Source: Kocuria sp.
GTDB taxonomy: Bacteria; Actinomycetota; Actinomycetes; Actinomycetales; Micrococcaceae
Assembly: GCF_030530945.1 (NCBI RefSeq)
Contig: NZ_JAUMTZ010000005.1
Span: 1-64,000, forward strand
Direction: 5' to 3'
DNA: 64,000 nucleotides
The notes under the pieces were generated by a model. The model did not search any database, was not told the DNA's origin, and saw nothing but the letters and a program-made list of their open reading frames with translations. Below are positions 40,549 to 51,178 of the stretch, in pieces. Both the position numbers and the translations under genes were made by a program. The first letter of the stretch is position 1. Every line of letters starts with the position of its first letter.

Positions 40549-41742
40549 ATGCCCAACCACCCACGGCGCCGCACGCGGCGGATCCAGGCCCTCCGCGACG
40601 ACCTGCTGCAGCGGGGCCTGCCCCTGGTGCTGGAACCCCGCGACCGGTTCCAGGGAGTGGTCCCCCGCAGCGCCCCCGCGCTCTTCGGGGTGCTCATCCT
40701 GCTGGTGGGGCTGATCCAGTTCGGCCGGGGCGTGGAGGACGTCACGGAGGACGAGCTCGCGGGCCTGAGCCAGGACCAGGCGGTGGCGGCCGGCACGGGG
40801 CTGCTGATCATGGTGTGCTTCCCCGTGGGGTGGTGGCTGCTGCGGGTGATCCTGCGGCACGTGAGCAGCCGGGTGGCATCGGTGGTCGGTGTGGTGGTCG
40901 TGGTGGCGCTGCTCGTTCTCCCGTGGCTGCCGGTCAGTGGGCTGGAGCTCAGCGTCGTGGACGTCCTGCTCATCCTGGCGGTGATCCTCCTGGCCACCTA
41001 CGGGGGTGTGGGCTCGGTGCTCGCGTGGGCCTCCCGGCGTGCGGCGCGGGAGATGAACCACGTGGGGTCCATGGTGGGCCGGGTGCTGCCCATCCTGATG
41101 CTCGCGCTGCTGTTCTCCTTCTTCAACGCGGAGATCTGGCAGGTGGTGGCCCAGCTGTCCATGGCCCGCACCTGGGTGATCGTGGGAGTCATGGGGGCGC
41201 TGGGCGTCGCCCTGGCCATCCTCAACGCCCGGGACGAGATCGCGCGGATCGTCCGCAGCTACGACGTCCACGGCGGCGGGCCCGACCTGAGCCCCCCGGA
41301 GCGCGCGAACATCACCACCATGTGCGTGCTGATCAGCCTGATCCAGGTGCTGCTGCTGGGCGTGGTGGTCTTCGTGTTCTACGTGGTCTTCGGGGTGCTG
41401 TCCGTCTCCAAGGTCACCGCGACCCAGTGGATCGGCAGTCCGCCCGCCGAGTTCACCGGGGTGCTCTCCGGACTGCCCGTGTCCCTGCCGCTCGTGCAGG
41501 TGTGCATGGTGCTGGCCGCGTTCAGCGCCCTGAACTTCATCGTGAGCATCGGCACCGACCCCACCTACCGCACCACGTTCCTGGAGCCCGCGCTCGCGGA
41601 GGTCCGCCAGGGCCTGGAGGTCCGCGACGAGTACGTCGGCCTCCGCCGCGGCGGCGCCCCGCAGGACCACGGCGCCCCGTGGGACCGCGGCGCCGCCGGT
41701 GGCACGGCCCACGACGCCGCCCAGTCCACCCCGCGCGCCTGA
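40549..41742 (+). CDS. Unrecognised polytopic membrane protein
   Basis: A 397-residue membrane protein. After a basic start (HPRRRTRRIQ) there are about eight hydrophobic segments (for example APALFGVLILLVGLIQFG, VASVVGVVVVVALLVLPWL, VVDVLLILAVILLATYGG, VLPILMLALLFSFFNAEIW, ISLIQVLLLGVVVFVFYVVFGVL). No catalytic motif, cofactor site or transport signature is evident. The last 40 residues are polar and Gly/Asp/Arg-rich. It lies just upstream of a DtxR-type regulator with 21 bases between, but that gene appears to have its own leaderless promoter. No clear -10 hexamer stands out in the 181-base gap before it. Confidence 0.7.
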   Translation: MPNHPRRRTRRIQALRDDLLQRGLPLVLEPRDRFQGVVPRSAPALFGVLILLVGLIQFGRGVEDVTEDELAGLSQDQAVAAGTGLLIMVCFPVGWWLLRVILRHVSSRVASVVGVVVVVALLVLPWLPVSGLELSVVDVLLILAVILLATYGGVGSVLAWASRRAAREMNHVGSMVGRVLPILMLALLFSFFNAEIWQVVAQLSMARTWVIVGVMGALGVALAILNARDEIARIVRSYDVHGGGPDLSPPERANITTMCVLISLIQVLLLGVVVFVFYVVFGVLSVSKVTATQWIGSPPAEFTGVLSGLPVSLPLVQVCMVLAAFSALNFIVSIGTDPTYRTTFLEPALAEVRQGLEVRDEYVGLRRGGAPQDHGAPWDRGAAGGTAHDAAQSTPRA

Positions 41743-41751
41743 CACCCCCGC

Positions 41752-41757
41752 TACCCT
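41752..41757 (+). promoter_or_regulatory. -10 element for the DtxR-type regulator gene
   Basis: TACCCT, six bases before the GTG at 41764. The string GCTACCCT recurs in front of serS. Confidence 0.5.
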
Positions 41758-41763
41758 GAACCC

Positions 41764-42543
41764 GTGCACCCCGCCGAGCTCACGTCCTCCACCCAGGACT
41801 ACCTCAAGACCATCTGGCGCCTGGGCGAGTGGGAGCCGGAGCGGGTCACGACCACGTCCCTCGCCGCCCGCATGGGCCTCGCGCCGTCCACGGTGTCCGA
41901 GGCGCTGAAGAAGCTGACCGCACAGGGCCTGGTGTCCCGCCCGGCCTACGGGGTGGTGGAGCTCACCGCGCAGGGCCGGGACGCGGCCGTGCACATGGTC
42001 CGCCGTCACCGGCTCCTGGAGATGTTCCTGGCCACCGAGCTCGGCTACCCGTGGGACGAGGTCCACGACGAGGCCGAGGTGCTGGAGCACGCCGTCACGG
42101 ACCGGTTCATCGACAGCCTCGACGCCAAGCTCGGCCACCCCGGCACGGATCCCCACGGGGACGTGATCCCGTCCCCCAACGGGACGATCACCCCTCCGGA
42201 TGCGCTTCCCCTCACGGATGTCCCGGCGCCCTCGCTGGTGCGGGTGACCCGTGTCTCCGACGCTGATCCGGAGACCCTGCGGCTGCTCGGGCGGTACGGC
42301 ATTGGGCCGGGGTCGCTGCTCCGGGTGCTGCCGAACTCCCGTGCTCGCGGCGCGGTGCGGGTGCGTCCGGAGGCCGACGACGCCGCGTCGCCCCCCGGCG
42401 CGGAAGAGCCCTCGCGGGACTCACCCGGGCGAGAGCCCGCCGTGCCCGGCCGCAGGCACCGGGAACCGGCCGAGGACGGTGTGGAGCTGAACATCCTGGT
42501 GGCGGAGGCCGTGCGGGTGCACCGCGTGGCCCGCGCCACGTGA
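41764..42543 (+). CDS. DtxR/MntR-family metal-dependent repressor
   Basis: A 259-residue protein. The N-terminal winged helix-turn-helix (YLKTIWRLGEWEPERVTTTSLAARMGLAPSTVSEALKKLTAQGLV, about residues 13-57) is followed by the metal-binding dimerisation domain (HMVRRHRLLEMFLATELGYPWDEVHDEAEVLEHAV, about 79-113) and a FeoA-like SH3 domain (from about residue 155). A roughly 40-residue insertion rich in Pro, Glu, Arg and Ser (about 200-240) interrupts the SH3 domain. It likely represses manganese or iron uptake genes in response to metal; Mn versus Fe is undetermined. No metal transporter gene is adjacent. Its stop is 13 bases from the convergent FemX-like gene. Confidence 0.88.
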   Translation: MHPAELTSSTQDYLKTIWRLGEWEPERVTTTSLAARMGLAPSTVSEALKKLTAQGLVSRPAYGVVELTAQGRDAAVHMVRRHRLLEMFLATELGYPWDEVHDEAEVLEHAVTDRFIDSLDAKLGHPGTDPHGDVIPSPNGTITPPDALPLTDVPAPSLVRVTRVSDADPETLRLLGRYGIGPGSLLRVLPNSRARGAVRVRPEADDAASPPGAEEPSRDSPGREPAVPGRRHREPAEDGVELNILVAEAVRVHRVARAT

Positions 42544-42556
42544 GAGCGGGGCGGTG

Positions 42557-43675
42557 TCAGTTCTGCTGCGCCGTGCCGCCGCGCGCGGCGCGCACCCTCT
42601 CCTGGACGACCGTGCGGACCCGTGACCGTGCGGTGGACGCGGTGTCCCGCGCGGTGCGCAGCGCCCGGTACGCGTTGTAGCGCGGCAGGGAGACCGGCAC
42701 GTCCCACGTGCCGCCCAGGGCCACGTCCGCACCTCCGAAGGAGCGCTTGAACGCGCTGAACCCGGTCCAGGGGTGCTCGGGCTCGTTGGGAGGGGCGATG
42801 CCGAAGAGGTCCGCCACGGCGAGGCCCCGCTCGGCGGCGTCGAGCATGGCCTGCGCGATCAGCGGCTGGTTGGGGCGCAGCTTGCGCACAGCCGCATCCA
42901 TGCCGGAGTGCGCGAAGATGCGCGTGGTGGGGGAGTCGTAGGTGAGCAGGGCACTGACCACGGTGCCGTCCACCGTGCTCGTGTACGCGGTGCAGTTCTC
43001 GGTGGGACCCAGAGCCCGGGCGGCGGCGCGCAGGTAGTCGCCGGAGTGGGCCGTGAAGCCGTTGCGGCCCGCGGTGCGGTGCAGCAGCTCCACCACGGAC
43101 TCCGCGGCGTCCGCGCGGTGCGAGGAGGCGATGGTGATGCCCTTGTCCCGGTGCCGCCGCCACAGGTTGCGGTTGGTGCCCGTCATGGCCTTGAGGATCT
43201 CCTCCGGGGGACGCGTGAGATCCACCCAGCGTGTGAAGGCCGGCTGGATGTCCCGCGGTGCGGACCGCGCGCCGAGGGATCGCAGTCCGGCGGACAGGGA
43301 CGCCGCGGTGGCGTTCTGCCGCCGCACGGTGTCCGAGAACGTGGCGCCGAGCCGCGGTGGGCACTGCGGCTCCACGCGCAACCAGGAGATCCCGTGCTCC
43401 CGGGCCGCCGAGCCGAGGGAGGACAGCGCCTCTGGAAGCGCGGACGGGTGCTCCAGCACCGGGCCGTACGGCGCGTACCAGATCGGGCCCACGGCGGTGC
43501 GCTCCTCGACCACGAGAGCCTGCCAGCCCGCGCCGTCCCGTCTGAGCACGGTGCGTCCGAGGCTTCTCTGGAACTCCTGCCACGCGGCGGACTGCAGGAT
43601 GCTCGCCGGTCCCAGGAGGGGTGAAGAGGCTGAGCCGGGGAGGGGGGCGGCGGCGGGGGTGGCCGGTCGGATCAT
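42557..43675 (-). CDS. FemAB/FemX-type aminoacyl-tRNA-dependent peptidoglycan-bridge enzyme
   Basis: A 372-residue protein with two GNAT-like folds. The opening SAAWQEFQRSLGRTVLRRDG (about 29-48), WYAPYGPVLEHP, the central TRWVDLTRPPEEILKAMTGTNRNLWRRHRDKGI (about 145-177) and the late FGIAPPNEPEHPWTGFSAFKRSFGG block are family signatures; the last one is well preserved. Such enzymes add amino acids to lipid II stem peptides from charged tRNA. Micrococcaceae have Lys-based interpeptide bridges, so a role in bridge formation is likely. It is divergent from an LTA-synthase-like gene, suggesting a small envelope group. The C-terminus is Arg-rich. Confidence 0.88.
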   Translation of the reverse strand: MIRPATPAAAPLPGSASSPLLGPASILQSAAWQEFQRSLGRTVLRRDGAGWQALVVEERTAVGPIWYAPYGPVLEHPSALPEALSSLGSAAREHGISWLRVEPQCPPRLGATFSDTVRRQNATAASLSAGLRSLGARSAPRDIQPAFTRWVDLTRPPEEILKAMTGTNRNLWRRHRDKGITIASSHRADAAESVVELLHRTAGRNGFTAHSGDYLRAAARALGPTENCTAYTSTVDGTVVSALLTYDSPTTRIFAHSGMDAAVRKLRPNQPLIAQAMLDAAERGLAVADLFGIAPPNEPEHPWTGFSAFKRSFGGADVALGGTWDVPVSLPRYNAYRALRTARDTASTARSRVRTVVQERVRAARGGTAQQN

Positions 43676-43838
43676 GTGGGGGAATCGTGTCCTAGGTCAG
43701 ATGCGCCGGGAGCAGCGGTGGTCGCGGCGCGCGTGGGACTCACACTAGCCGCATTCCCGGTGCTGGCGGGAGGGCGAGTGCCCCTGTGGTGCGGCTCTTC
43801 CTGCTCTCGCCGGGAGCGGTGGTGTCCGGGGAATGTCC

Positions 43839-43844
43839 TACCCT
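43839..43844 (+). promoter_or_regulatory. Possible -10 element for the LTA-synthase-like gene
   Basis: TACCCT. It would give a leader of about 105 bases before the ATG at 43958, which has GAGGTGAG upstream. Confidence 0.35.
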
Positions 43845-43957
43845 TGAACAACGGGTGAACGGCACGTTGCGTCCCGCGTTCCGAGGCGGCCACGAGCCCC
43901 GCGGGAACCGACGGCGCCCGCCGGTCCCACTCCCTGAGACGAAACACGAGGTGAGCG

Positions 43958-45496
43958 ATGTCCGGGCAGACTGCGCGCGCAATCCGTCGGTTCGCACTGC
44001 TGCTGACCAGGAGTGCGAGCTGCCTGCTGGTGTGGGCCGGGCTGGTCCTGCTCGCGGCAGCGGCGGTGATCCGGCACTACTGGGGGCCGATCTCCGTGGG
44101 GCAGATGAAGCTGAACCTGGTCTCCGTGCAGACGGACGGCGGAGGCGGTTCCATCGTGTGGGTGGCGGTCCTCGCCATCGGCGTGCTGCCCGTCCTGGTC
44201 ACCGGGGCGCTCGCCGCGGGCCTGCACGTCTGGCGGCGCCGCTCCCCGACGTGGCGCCTCTCCCGGCGCTCCCGCGCGGTTGCCCGTTCGGTCTCGGCCC
44301 TCGCCGTGGCCGCGGTGGTCGTCAGCGGCTCGGCCACCTTCGCCTCCGCCGTGGGGCTCAAGCAGTACGTGAAGGCGGCGAGGTCCACCTCGGACATCGG
44401 CGACTACTACGCGGACCCGACCCCCACCAGCACCGCGGACAGGCGGAACGTCGTGGTGATCTACCTGGAGTCCGGTGAGCAGACCCTCGCGGACGACCAG
44501 CTCTTCGAGAAAAACGCCTTCGCGCCCCTGGAGCAGGTCACCCCCGCCTCCGAGGGGTGGCGCAGCGTGGACGACCTCCAGCAGTACCAGGGCGGCGGGT
44601 GGACCATGGCGGGGATCGTCTCCACGCAGTGCGGCATCCCCCTGAAGGGTTCCGGCGCCGCGGGCGCCGAGAACGACATCGGCGGCGGCATGGGCGAGTA
44701 CCTGGGCGGTGTCACGTGCTTCGGGGACGTGCTGCGGGAGCAGGGGTACAAGAACGTCTTCCTGGGCGGGGCCAACTCCTCCTTCGCCGCCAAGGACGTG
44801 TTCCTGCGCACCCACGGCTACACCGAGGACAAGGGGCTGCAGGACTGGCGGGCCGCCGGTGAGGACCCGAAGAACTTCCGCGGGGACTGGGGGCTGAGCG
44901 ACGAGCGCCTGATGGCCCACGCCGAGGACGAGGTGGACCGCCTGCACGCGGACGCCGAGCGCACCGGGCAGCCGTTCAACCTGTCCATGCTCACGCTGGA
45001 CACCCATGAACCCGTGCACGTCTACGACTCGTGCCACGTGGACACCCGGAACGAGGTCACCTCCGTCTTCGCGTGCTCCATGACCCAGGTGGCCGGTTTC
45101 GTGCAGCACATGAAGGACCGGGGCTACCTGGAGGACACCTCGGTGGTGGTCATGGGCGACCACCTCAAGCACATGAGCGCCGGGGACGCCTTCCACGAGC
45201 AGCTGGACGACAACCCGGACCGTTCCATCTTCAACCGCATCTGGATCCCGGGCGAGACGGGCCGCACCCCGGTGCGCGGCGACTCCAACCAGCTGGACAT
45301 GTACCCCACCCTGCTCGAGGCCGCCGGTCTGCCCGTGGCCGACGGCCGCGCGGGGCTGGGCGTCTCCGTCCGCCGTCCGGACCTTCCCGAGGGGGCGGCC
45401 CAGTCACTGGATCCGGGGGCCTACAGCGAGCTGCTCAACTCCCTCTCGCCGCGGTTCTACTCCCGCGCGTGGGGCCCGTCCGCCACCGGCAGCTGA
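43958..45496 (+). CDS. LTA synthase/phosphoglycerol transferase-like membrane sulfatase-fold enzyme
   Basis: A 512-residue protein: about three N-terminal membrane segments (residues about 20-40, 65-90 and 105-130), fewer than the usual five, then a large extracytoplasmic sulfatase-fold domain beginning NVVVIYLESGEQT (about residue 165). A threonine in GGWTMAGIVSTQCGIPL (about residue 217) is placed like the LtaS/OpgB nucleophile, and MLTLDTHEPVH and VVMGDHLKHM hold likely metal ligands. It probably transfers phosphoglycerol to a cell-surface glycan or lipid. LtaS proper has different topology, so it may belong to the MdoB/OpgB side. Divergent from the FemX-like gene. Confidence 0.85.
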   Translation: MSGQTARAIRRFALLLTRSASCLLVWAGLVLLAAAAVIRHYWGPISVGQMKLNLVSVQTDGGGGSIVWVAVLAIGVLPVLVTGALAAGLHVWRRRSPTWRLSRRSRAVARSVSALAVAAVVVSGSATFASAVGLKQYVKAARSTSDIGDYYADPTPTSTADRRNVVVIYLESGEQTLADDQLFEKNAFAPLEQVTPASEGWRSVDDLQQYQGGGWTMAGIVSTQCGIPLKGSGAAGAENDIGGGMGEYLGGVTCFGDVLREQGYKNVFLGGANSSFAAKDVFLRTHGYTEDKGLQDWRAAGEDPKNFRGDWGLSDERLMAHAEDEVDRLHADAERTGQPFNLSMLTLDTHEPVHVYDSCHVDTRNEVTSVFACSMTQVAGFVQHMKDRGYLEDTSVVVMGDHLKHMSAGDAFHEQLDDNPDRSIFNRIWIPGETGRTPVRGDSNQLDMYPTLLEAAGLPVADGRAGLGVSVRRPDLPEGAAQSLDPGAYSELLNSLSPRFYSRAWGPSATGS

Positions 45497-45528
45497 GCGG
45501 GAACTGACCGCGGCGGCGTCGTGGGCGC

Positions 45529-45924
45529 TCAGAAGTCGTGCGAGGCCTCGGGTGCGCGGTTCGGGGACAGGCGCTGCAGGTGCACGCGGCGGGTGATGCG
45601 GATGCTCGGGCGCACGAGCATGAGCGCACTGCCCACCACGAAGAGCCACGTGCCCGCGTACACGGTGTCCTCGTGGAAGAAGAGGAACGAGCCGGCCAGG
45701 AAGATCAGCCCGATCAGGATGTCGTTGGCGATCGAGAGCGTCTCGTAGCGCCCCCGGATGATCAGCTCGTGGTGTCCGGCGTGCACCTCCACGGGCCGGT
45801 CGGCACGGCTCCGGGCTCCGGAGGGGTTCCCGGGTCCGCGGGAGGCGGGGGAGGTCCCACCGGCCTCGGTCGGATCGGCGGGGCCGTGGTGGGTGTCGGC
45901 GGGAACGTGGGGCGAGGGGGACAC
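45529..45924 (-). CDS. YrhK-domain membrane protein
   Basis: A 131-residue protein. A disordered N-terminal half (Pro/Ser/His-rich) leads to the YrhK domain: HHELIIRGRYETLSIANDILIGLIFLAGSFLFFHED-like text (about residues 50-90) with two membrane segments, the second VYAGTWLFVVGSALMLVRP. The domain has no established function. I chose GTG 45924 because AAAGGA lies six bases upstream; ATG 45987 would add 21 residues and has no such site. It is convergent with the LTA-synthase-like gene with only 32 bases between the stops. Confidence 0.85.
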   Translation of the reverse strand: MSPSPHVPADTHHGPADPTEAGGTSPASRGPGNPSGARSRADRPVEVHAGHHELIIRGRYETLSIANDILIGLIFLAGSFLFFHEDTVYAGTWLFVVGSALMLVRPSIRITRRVHLQRLSPNRAPEASHDF

Positions 45925-46163
45925 GGGGGTCCTTTCGTGGAGCGGGCGGTTGTGCCTGGACGGCGCGGACAGGCCGGCGGGATGCACGCGCAGTGTCTCC
46001 CACCGGCCGTTCAGGCTACCGAAAGCCCTGGGCGCTCAGCACCGTGCCGTCGTGTCCCGTGCACACGGAAGGGGGCCGCCGCATGGGACGGGACGAACCC
46101 GCGCCGCACGGCGACCCCCGCACTCTCGAGCCCCCCGCGGACGGTGGCGGCGGGGCAGGTGCG

Positions 46164-47798
<1,635 letters not shown>

Positions 47799-47804
47799 GG
47801 CCCC

Positions 47805-47810
47805 AACCTA
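47805..47810 (-). promoter_or_regulatory. -10 element for pgm
   Basis: TAGGTT on the minus strand, six bases (GGGGCC) before the ATG at 47798. Confidence 0.5.
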
Positions 47811-47931
47811 GTCCCGTTCCCCCCGCCTCGTCAGGCGCCGGTGCGTGCGGGTCCCGGTGTGACGACGCCGCCGCGGGGCGCCCGGACCGGGCACGTCGCC
47901 CTCCGTGCCGCTCGCGGCGCGCCCGGGGGCG

Positions 47932-49440
47932 TCACGCCACGAGGCGGGCGTGCGGTGTGGTGGGCGGGTCCAGCTGGGCGGCCAGCGCGAGCAGCGCGGC
48001 CTCCGCGGAGGGTGCCCCGATCAGCTGCACGCCCATGGGGACCGGGCCGGGGTAGTCCCCCGGGCCGGGAGTCACCCAGGTGGTGGGCACCGTGACGGCG
48101 GGCAGCCCGGCCACGTTCACCACGGAGGTCCACGGCGTGTACTGGCACTGGCGCGTGTAGTCCTGGTCCGCACCGGCGGGATCCGCGATGTCGAAGCCCT
48201 CGTGGAACCAGCCCACGGGCCGTGGCGGCATGGCCAGGGCGGGGGTGAGGACCATGTCGAAGCGGGAGAACTGACGGAGCAGGTCCGCCTCGATCCCGCG
48301 CAGCACGGCGAAGGCGTCCGCGAGCTCCACGGCGCCACGGGCCAGGGCGCGCTCGCGGAACGTGCGGGCCAGTCCGGTCAGCAGCGGCTCCCGCCCCTCC
48401 AGGGGCAGCTGACCCACGGCGGTGGTCCACAGCCGGGAGAAGGCCTCCGGATAGGCGGGGTCGTAGTGGAGCTGCGCATTCTCCACCGTGTGGCCGAGGG
48501 CCGTCAGCTGCCGGACTCCCGCGTCCAGGGCGGCGCGGGCCTCCGGGGACACCGTGATCTCGTGCGTCTCGTCGAAGGGGGAGGCCGTGCTGACGCCGAT
48601 CCGCAGCGGGCGCCCATCCCACGGCGGGTCCCCGGCGAGCGCGCGGCGCACCGACTCCTGGAAGGACGGTTCCGCAACGGCGGTGACCGGACGGTGGATT
48701 CTCTCGTGACCGGGCGTACGGCACAGCACGTCCATGAGCAGGGCGGCGTCCTCGGCGGTGCGGGCGAGGGGACCGTTGACCGCCAGCTGCCCGATGTTCG
48801 ACATGGCGTCGCTGCTCGGCACCCGCCCCCGGTTGGGTTTGAGCCCGATCAGCCCGCAGGCCGCCGCAGGAATGCGGATGGAACCCCCGCCGTCCGAGCC
48901 GATGGCCCCGGGGAGGATCCCCGCCGCCACGGCCGCCGCCTGCCCTCCCGAGGAGCCGCCGGGGGAGCAGTCCAGCGCGAACGGGTTCCGGGCGGCCGGA
49001 AGCATGCGGTTCTCGGAATAGGAGTTCAGCAGGAACTCGGGCACCTGGGTCTTGCCCAGCACCACGGCGCCGCTCTCCTGAAGGGTGGCCGCGAGCTCGT
49101 CGGAGCGCTCGGCGGGCGGTACCCTCCCGGTCTCGTCCAGGGAGGTCAGGGAGCCCCAGGTGGTGGGCATCCCGGCGACGTCGTGCCCGTCCTTCAGCGC
49201 GGTGGGAACACCCAGCAGGGCGGGCAGGGTCGTCCCGCCCCGTCGCAGCAGGTCCTCGCGCCGTGCGTCCGCGGCACGGGCGGCGGTCAGCGCGTCCTCG
49301 CGGGCCACGTGCACGAACGCCCCGAGGTGCTCGTTCAGGGCGTCGATCCGGTCCAGCGCCCGCAGGGTGAGCTGCTCGCTGGTGACCTCCCCGGCGTGCA
49401 GGGCCGCCACGGTCCCGGTGAGGGTGGGGAAGTGTTCCAT
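47932..49440 (-). CDS. Amidase signature-family hydrolase
   Basis: A 502-residue amidase with the full Ser-Ser-Lys triad: Lys83 in ALKDGHD, cis-Ser163 in PGGSSGGQ and nucleophile Ser187 in GSDGGGSIRIP. The GLIGLKPNRGRVP block follows. It hydrolyses amides to acid and ammonia. It lies 34 bases downstream of a GabP-like permease and is probably cotranscribed with it, suggesting that an imported amide or lactam-derived compound is the substrate; this is inference. Amidases of this group also act as enantioselective or glutamyl-tRNA amidotransferase relatives, but gatB/gatC are absent here. AAAGGGA precedes the ATG. Confidence 0.9.
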   Translation of the reverse strand: MEHFPTLTGTVAALHAGEVTSEQLTLRALDRIDALNEHLGAFVHVAREDALTAARAADARREDLLRRGGTTLPALLGVPTALKDGHDVAGMPTTWGSLTSLDETGRVPPAERSDELAATLQESGAVVLGKTQVPEFLLNSYSENRMLPAARNPFALDCSPGGSSGGQAAAVAAGILPGAIGSDGGGSIRIPAAACGLIGLKPNRGRVPSSDAMSNIGQLAVNGPLARTAEDAALLMDVLCRTPGHERIHRPVTAVAEPSFQESVRRALAGDPPWDGRPLRIGVSTASPFDETHEITVSPEARAALDAGVRQLTALGHTVENAQLHYDPAYPEAFSRLWTTAVGQLPLEGREPLLTGLARTFRERALARGAVELADAFAVLRGIEADLLRQFSRFDMVLTPALAMPPRPVGWFHEGFDIADPAGADQDYTRQCQYTPWTSVVNVAGLPAVTVPTTWVTPGPGDYPGPVPMGVQLIGAPSAEAALLALAAQLDPPTTPHARLVA

Positions 49441-49474
49441 GCGTCCCTTTCGGATCGTGCCCCGGCGGGGCCGG

Positions 49475-50962
49475 TCAGGAGGTGGCGGCGGGGGTGGCCC
49501 GCGCGGGACCGGTGGCCGCGCGGCGTCGCAGGTTGCGGCGCACGAGCGGCCAGAAGACCGCGAGCACGGCCACGGCCACGAGGCTGGTCCACACCTGCGT
49601 GCGGCTGGAGTCGCCGGAGACCAGCATGACCACCACGATGGCCGCCACGGCCACGATCACGAAGATCCCCAGCCACGGGTGCAGCCACATCTTCAGCGTG
49701 AGGTTCTCCCGCTCCTGGGGGCTCATCCGTGAGCGCAGCTTCATCTGCGTGACGGCCACGAACACGTACACGAACAGGGCCACGAGTCCCGCGGAGTTCA
49801 TGATGAAGTCGAAGATCCCGGAGTCCGGGGCCACGAAGTTCACGATCACGGCCGCGTACCCGCCCAGGGTGGAGGCGAGCACCGCCACCACGGGCACGCC
49901 GTTGCGGGAGCGGCGTGCCACGATGCGCGGGGCCAGCCCCTCACCGGCCAGCGCGGAGAACATGCGGGCCGCGGAGTACAGGCCGGAGTTGAGCACGGAG
50001 CAGACCGCCGTGAAGATCACCACGTCCATGACCAGCCCGGCACCGGGCAGCCCGAACAGGCTGAAGACGTGCGCGAACGGCGCCTGCTCGTCCGGGTCCG
50101 GCAGCCGGTCCCACGGCACGATCGTGACGATCAGCAGCACCGAGCCCACGAAGAACAGCAGGATGCGCCACACCACGGTCACGGTGGCCTGCCGGACGCC
50201 CCTGGCGGGGTCCTCGGACTCCGCGGCGGCCATCACGGCGATCTCGGTGCCGAAGTAGGAGAAGATCACCACGGCCACACCCGAGATCACGGCCCAGCCG
50301 CCCTGGGGTGCGAATCCGCCGTGCTCCCAGAGGTTGGGCACCGAGAACGAGGCGTTGGGCCACAGCCCCAGGGCGAAGAGCGTGCCCAGCCCCAGGAACA
50401 CCACGATCACCGTGACCTTGACGCTCGCGAGCCAGAACTCCACCTCCCCGAACGAGCGCACGGAGATCAGGTTGGTGACCGTGAAGACGAGCAGCAGCAC
50501 CACGGAGCCCAGCCACACGGGCACACCGGGGAACCAGCCGTTGAGGATCGACCCGCCCACGGTGGCCTCGAAGGCGATCACGCCCACCCAGAAGTACCAG
50601 TACAGCCAGCCCACGAAGTACCCGGCCCAGTCGCCGAGCCCCACGCGCGCGTACTCCATGAAGGAGCCCACCGCGGGCCGGGCCGCGGCCATCTCTCCGA
50701 GCATGCGCATGGCGAGGAACACGAGCAGCCCTCCCAGCAGGTAGGACAGCACCGCGGCCGGACCCACCATGCGGATCACGTTCCCGGAGCCCACGAACAG
50801 ACTCGCGCCGATGATCCCGCCCAGCGTGATCATGGTGACGTGGCGGGAGCGCAGGGCCTTGTGCGCGACCTCGGGGGCGTCCTGGGCGGATGCCGCGGGG
50901 GCGGGGGAGGACCCGGCCCCGGCGGGAACTGCCGCGCCGCGTGAGGGGCTGCCGTTGCTCAT
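49475..50962 (-). CDS. APC-family amino acid permease, GabP-like
   Basis: A 495-residue carrier with about twelve membrane segments after a 35-residue Ala/Ser/Pro-rich lead. RHVTMITLGGIIGASLFVGSG (about residues 40-60) is the signature opening of the AAT/GABA permease group, and SGVAVVIFSYFGTEIAVMAAAESEDPARG-like text around residue 240 is the conserved middle. By position next to gabT it most likely imports GABA or a related amino acid. GAAAGGACA precedes the ATG. The amidase gene follows closely. A terminator-like hairpin separates it from gabT upstream, so it may be a distinct unit. Confidence 0.88.
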   Translation of the reverse strand: MSNGSPSRGAAVPAGAGSSPAPAASAQDAPEVAHKALRSRHVTMITLGGIIGASLFVGSGNVIRMVGPAAVLSYLLGGLLVFLAMRMLGEMAAARPAVGSFMEYARVGLGDWAGYFVGWLYWYFWVGVIAFEATVGGSILNGWFPGVPVWLGSVVLLLVFTVTNLISVRSFGEVEFWLASVKVTVIVVFLGLGTLFALGLWPNASFSVPNLWEHGGFAPQGGWAVISGVAVVIFSYFGTEIAVMAAAESEDPARGVRQATVTVVWRILLFFVGSVLLIVTIVPWDRLPDPDEQAPFAHVFSLFGLPGAGLVMDVVIFTAVCSVLNSGLYSAARMFSALAGEGLAPRIVARRSRNGVPVVAVLASTLGGYAAVIVNFVAPDSGIFDFIMNSAGLVALFVYVFVAVTQMKLRSRMSPQERENLTLKMWLHPWLGIFVIVAVAAIVVVMLVSGDSSRTQVWTSLVAVAVLAVFWPLVRRNLRRRAATGPARATPAATS

Positions 50963-51112
50963 GGCCTGTCCTTTCGCCCGGCGGATCTCGGGGAGGTGCC
51001 GGAGGGGTCGGGAAACGCGGGGAACAGGGGAGTTCTACCACAGGAGGGGCCGTGCGGCGTCGTCGCCCCGGTCCCGGATGCCCGATGACGTGGGGAGATG
51101 CGGAGAAGGCGC

Positions 51113-51147
51113 ACGGGCGGCCACCGGGAAACCCGGTGACCGCCCGT
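51113..51147 (-). terminator. Terminator after gabT
   Basis: ACGGGCGG-C-CACCGGG (51113-51128) pairs with CCCGGTG-A-CCGCCCGT (51132-51147) around an AAA loop: fifteen pairs interrupted by one C/A mismatch. It lies just past the gabT stop. Confidence 0.65.
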
Positions 51148-51178
51148 TCGGCGCGCTCCGCGAGGGAGGCTCAGCGGA

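Noticed and set aside
46120..46163. Terminator-like CCCCGC/GCGGGG pairing after pgm
   Set aside because: The stem is six pairs with a long loop and could be chance in this composition, so it was not listed.
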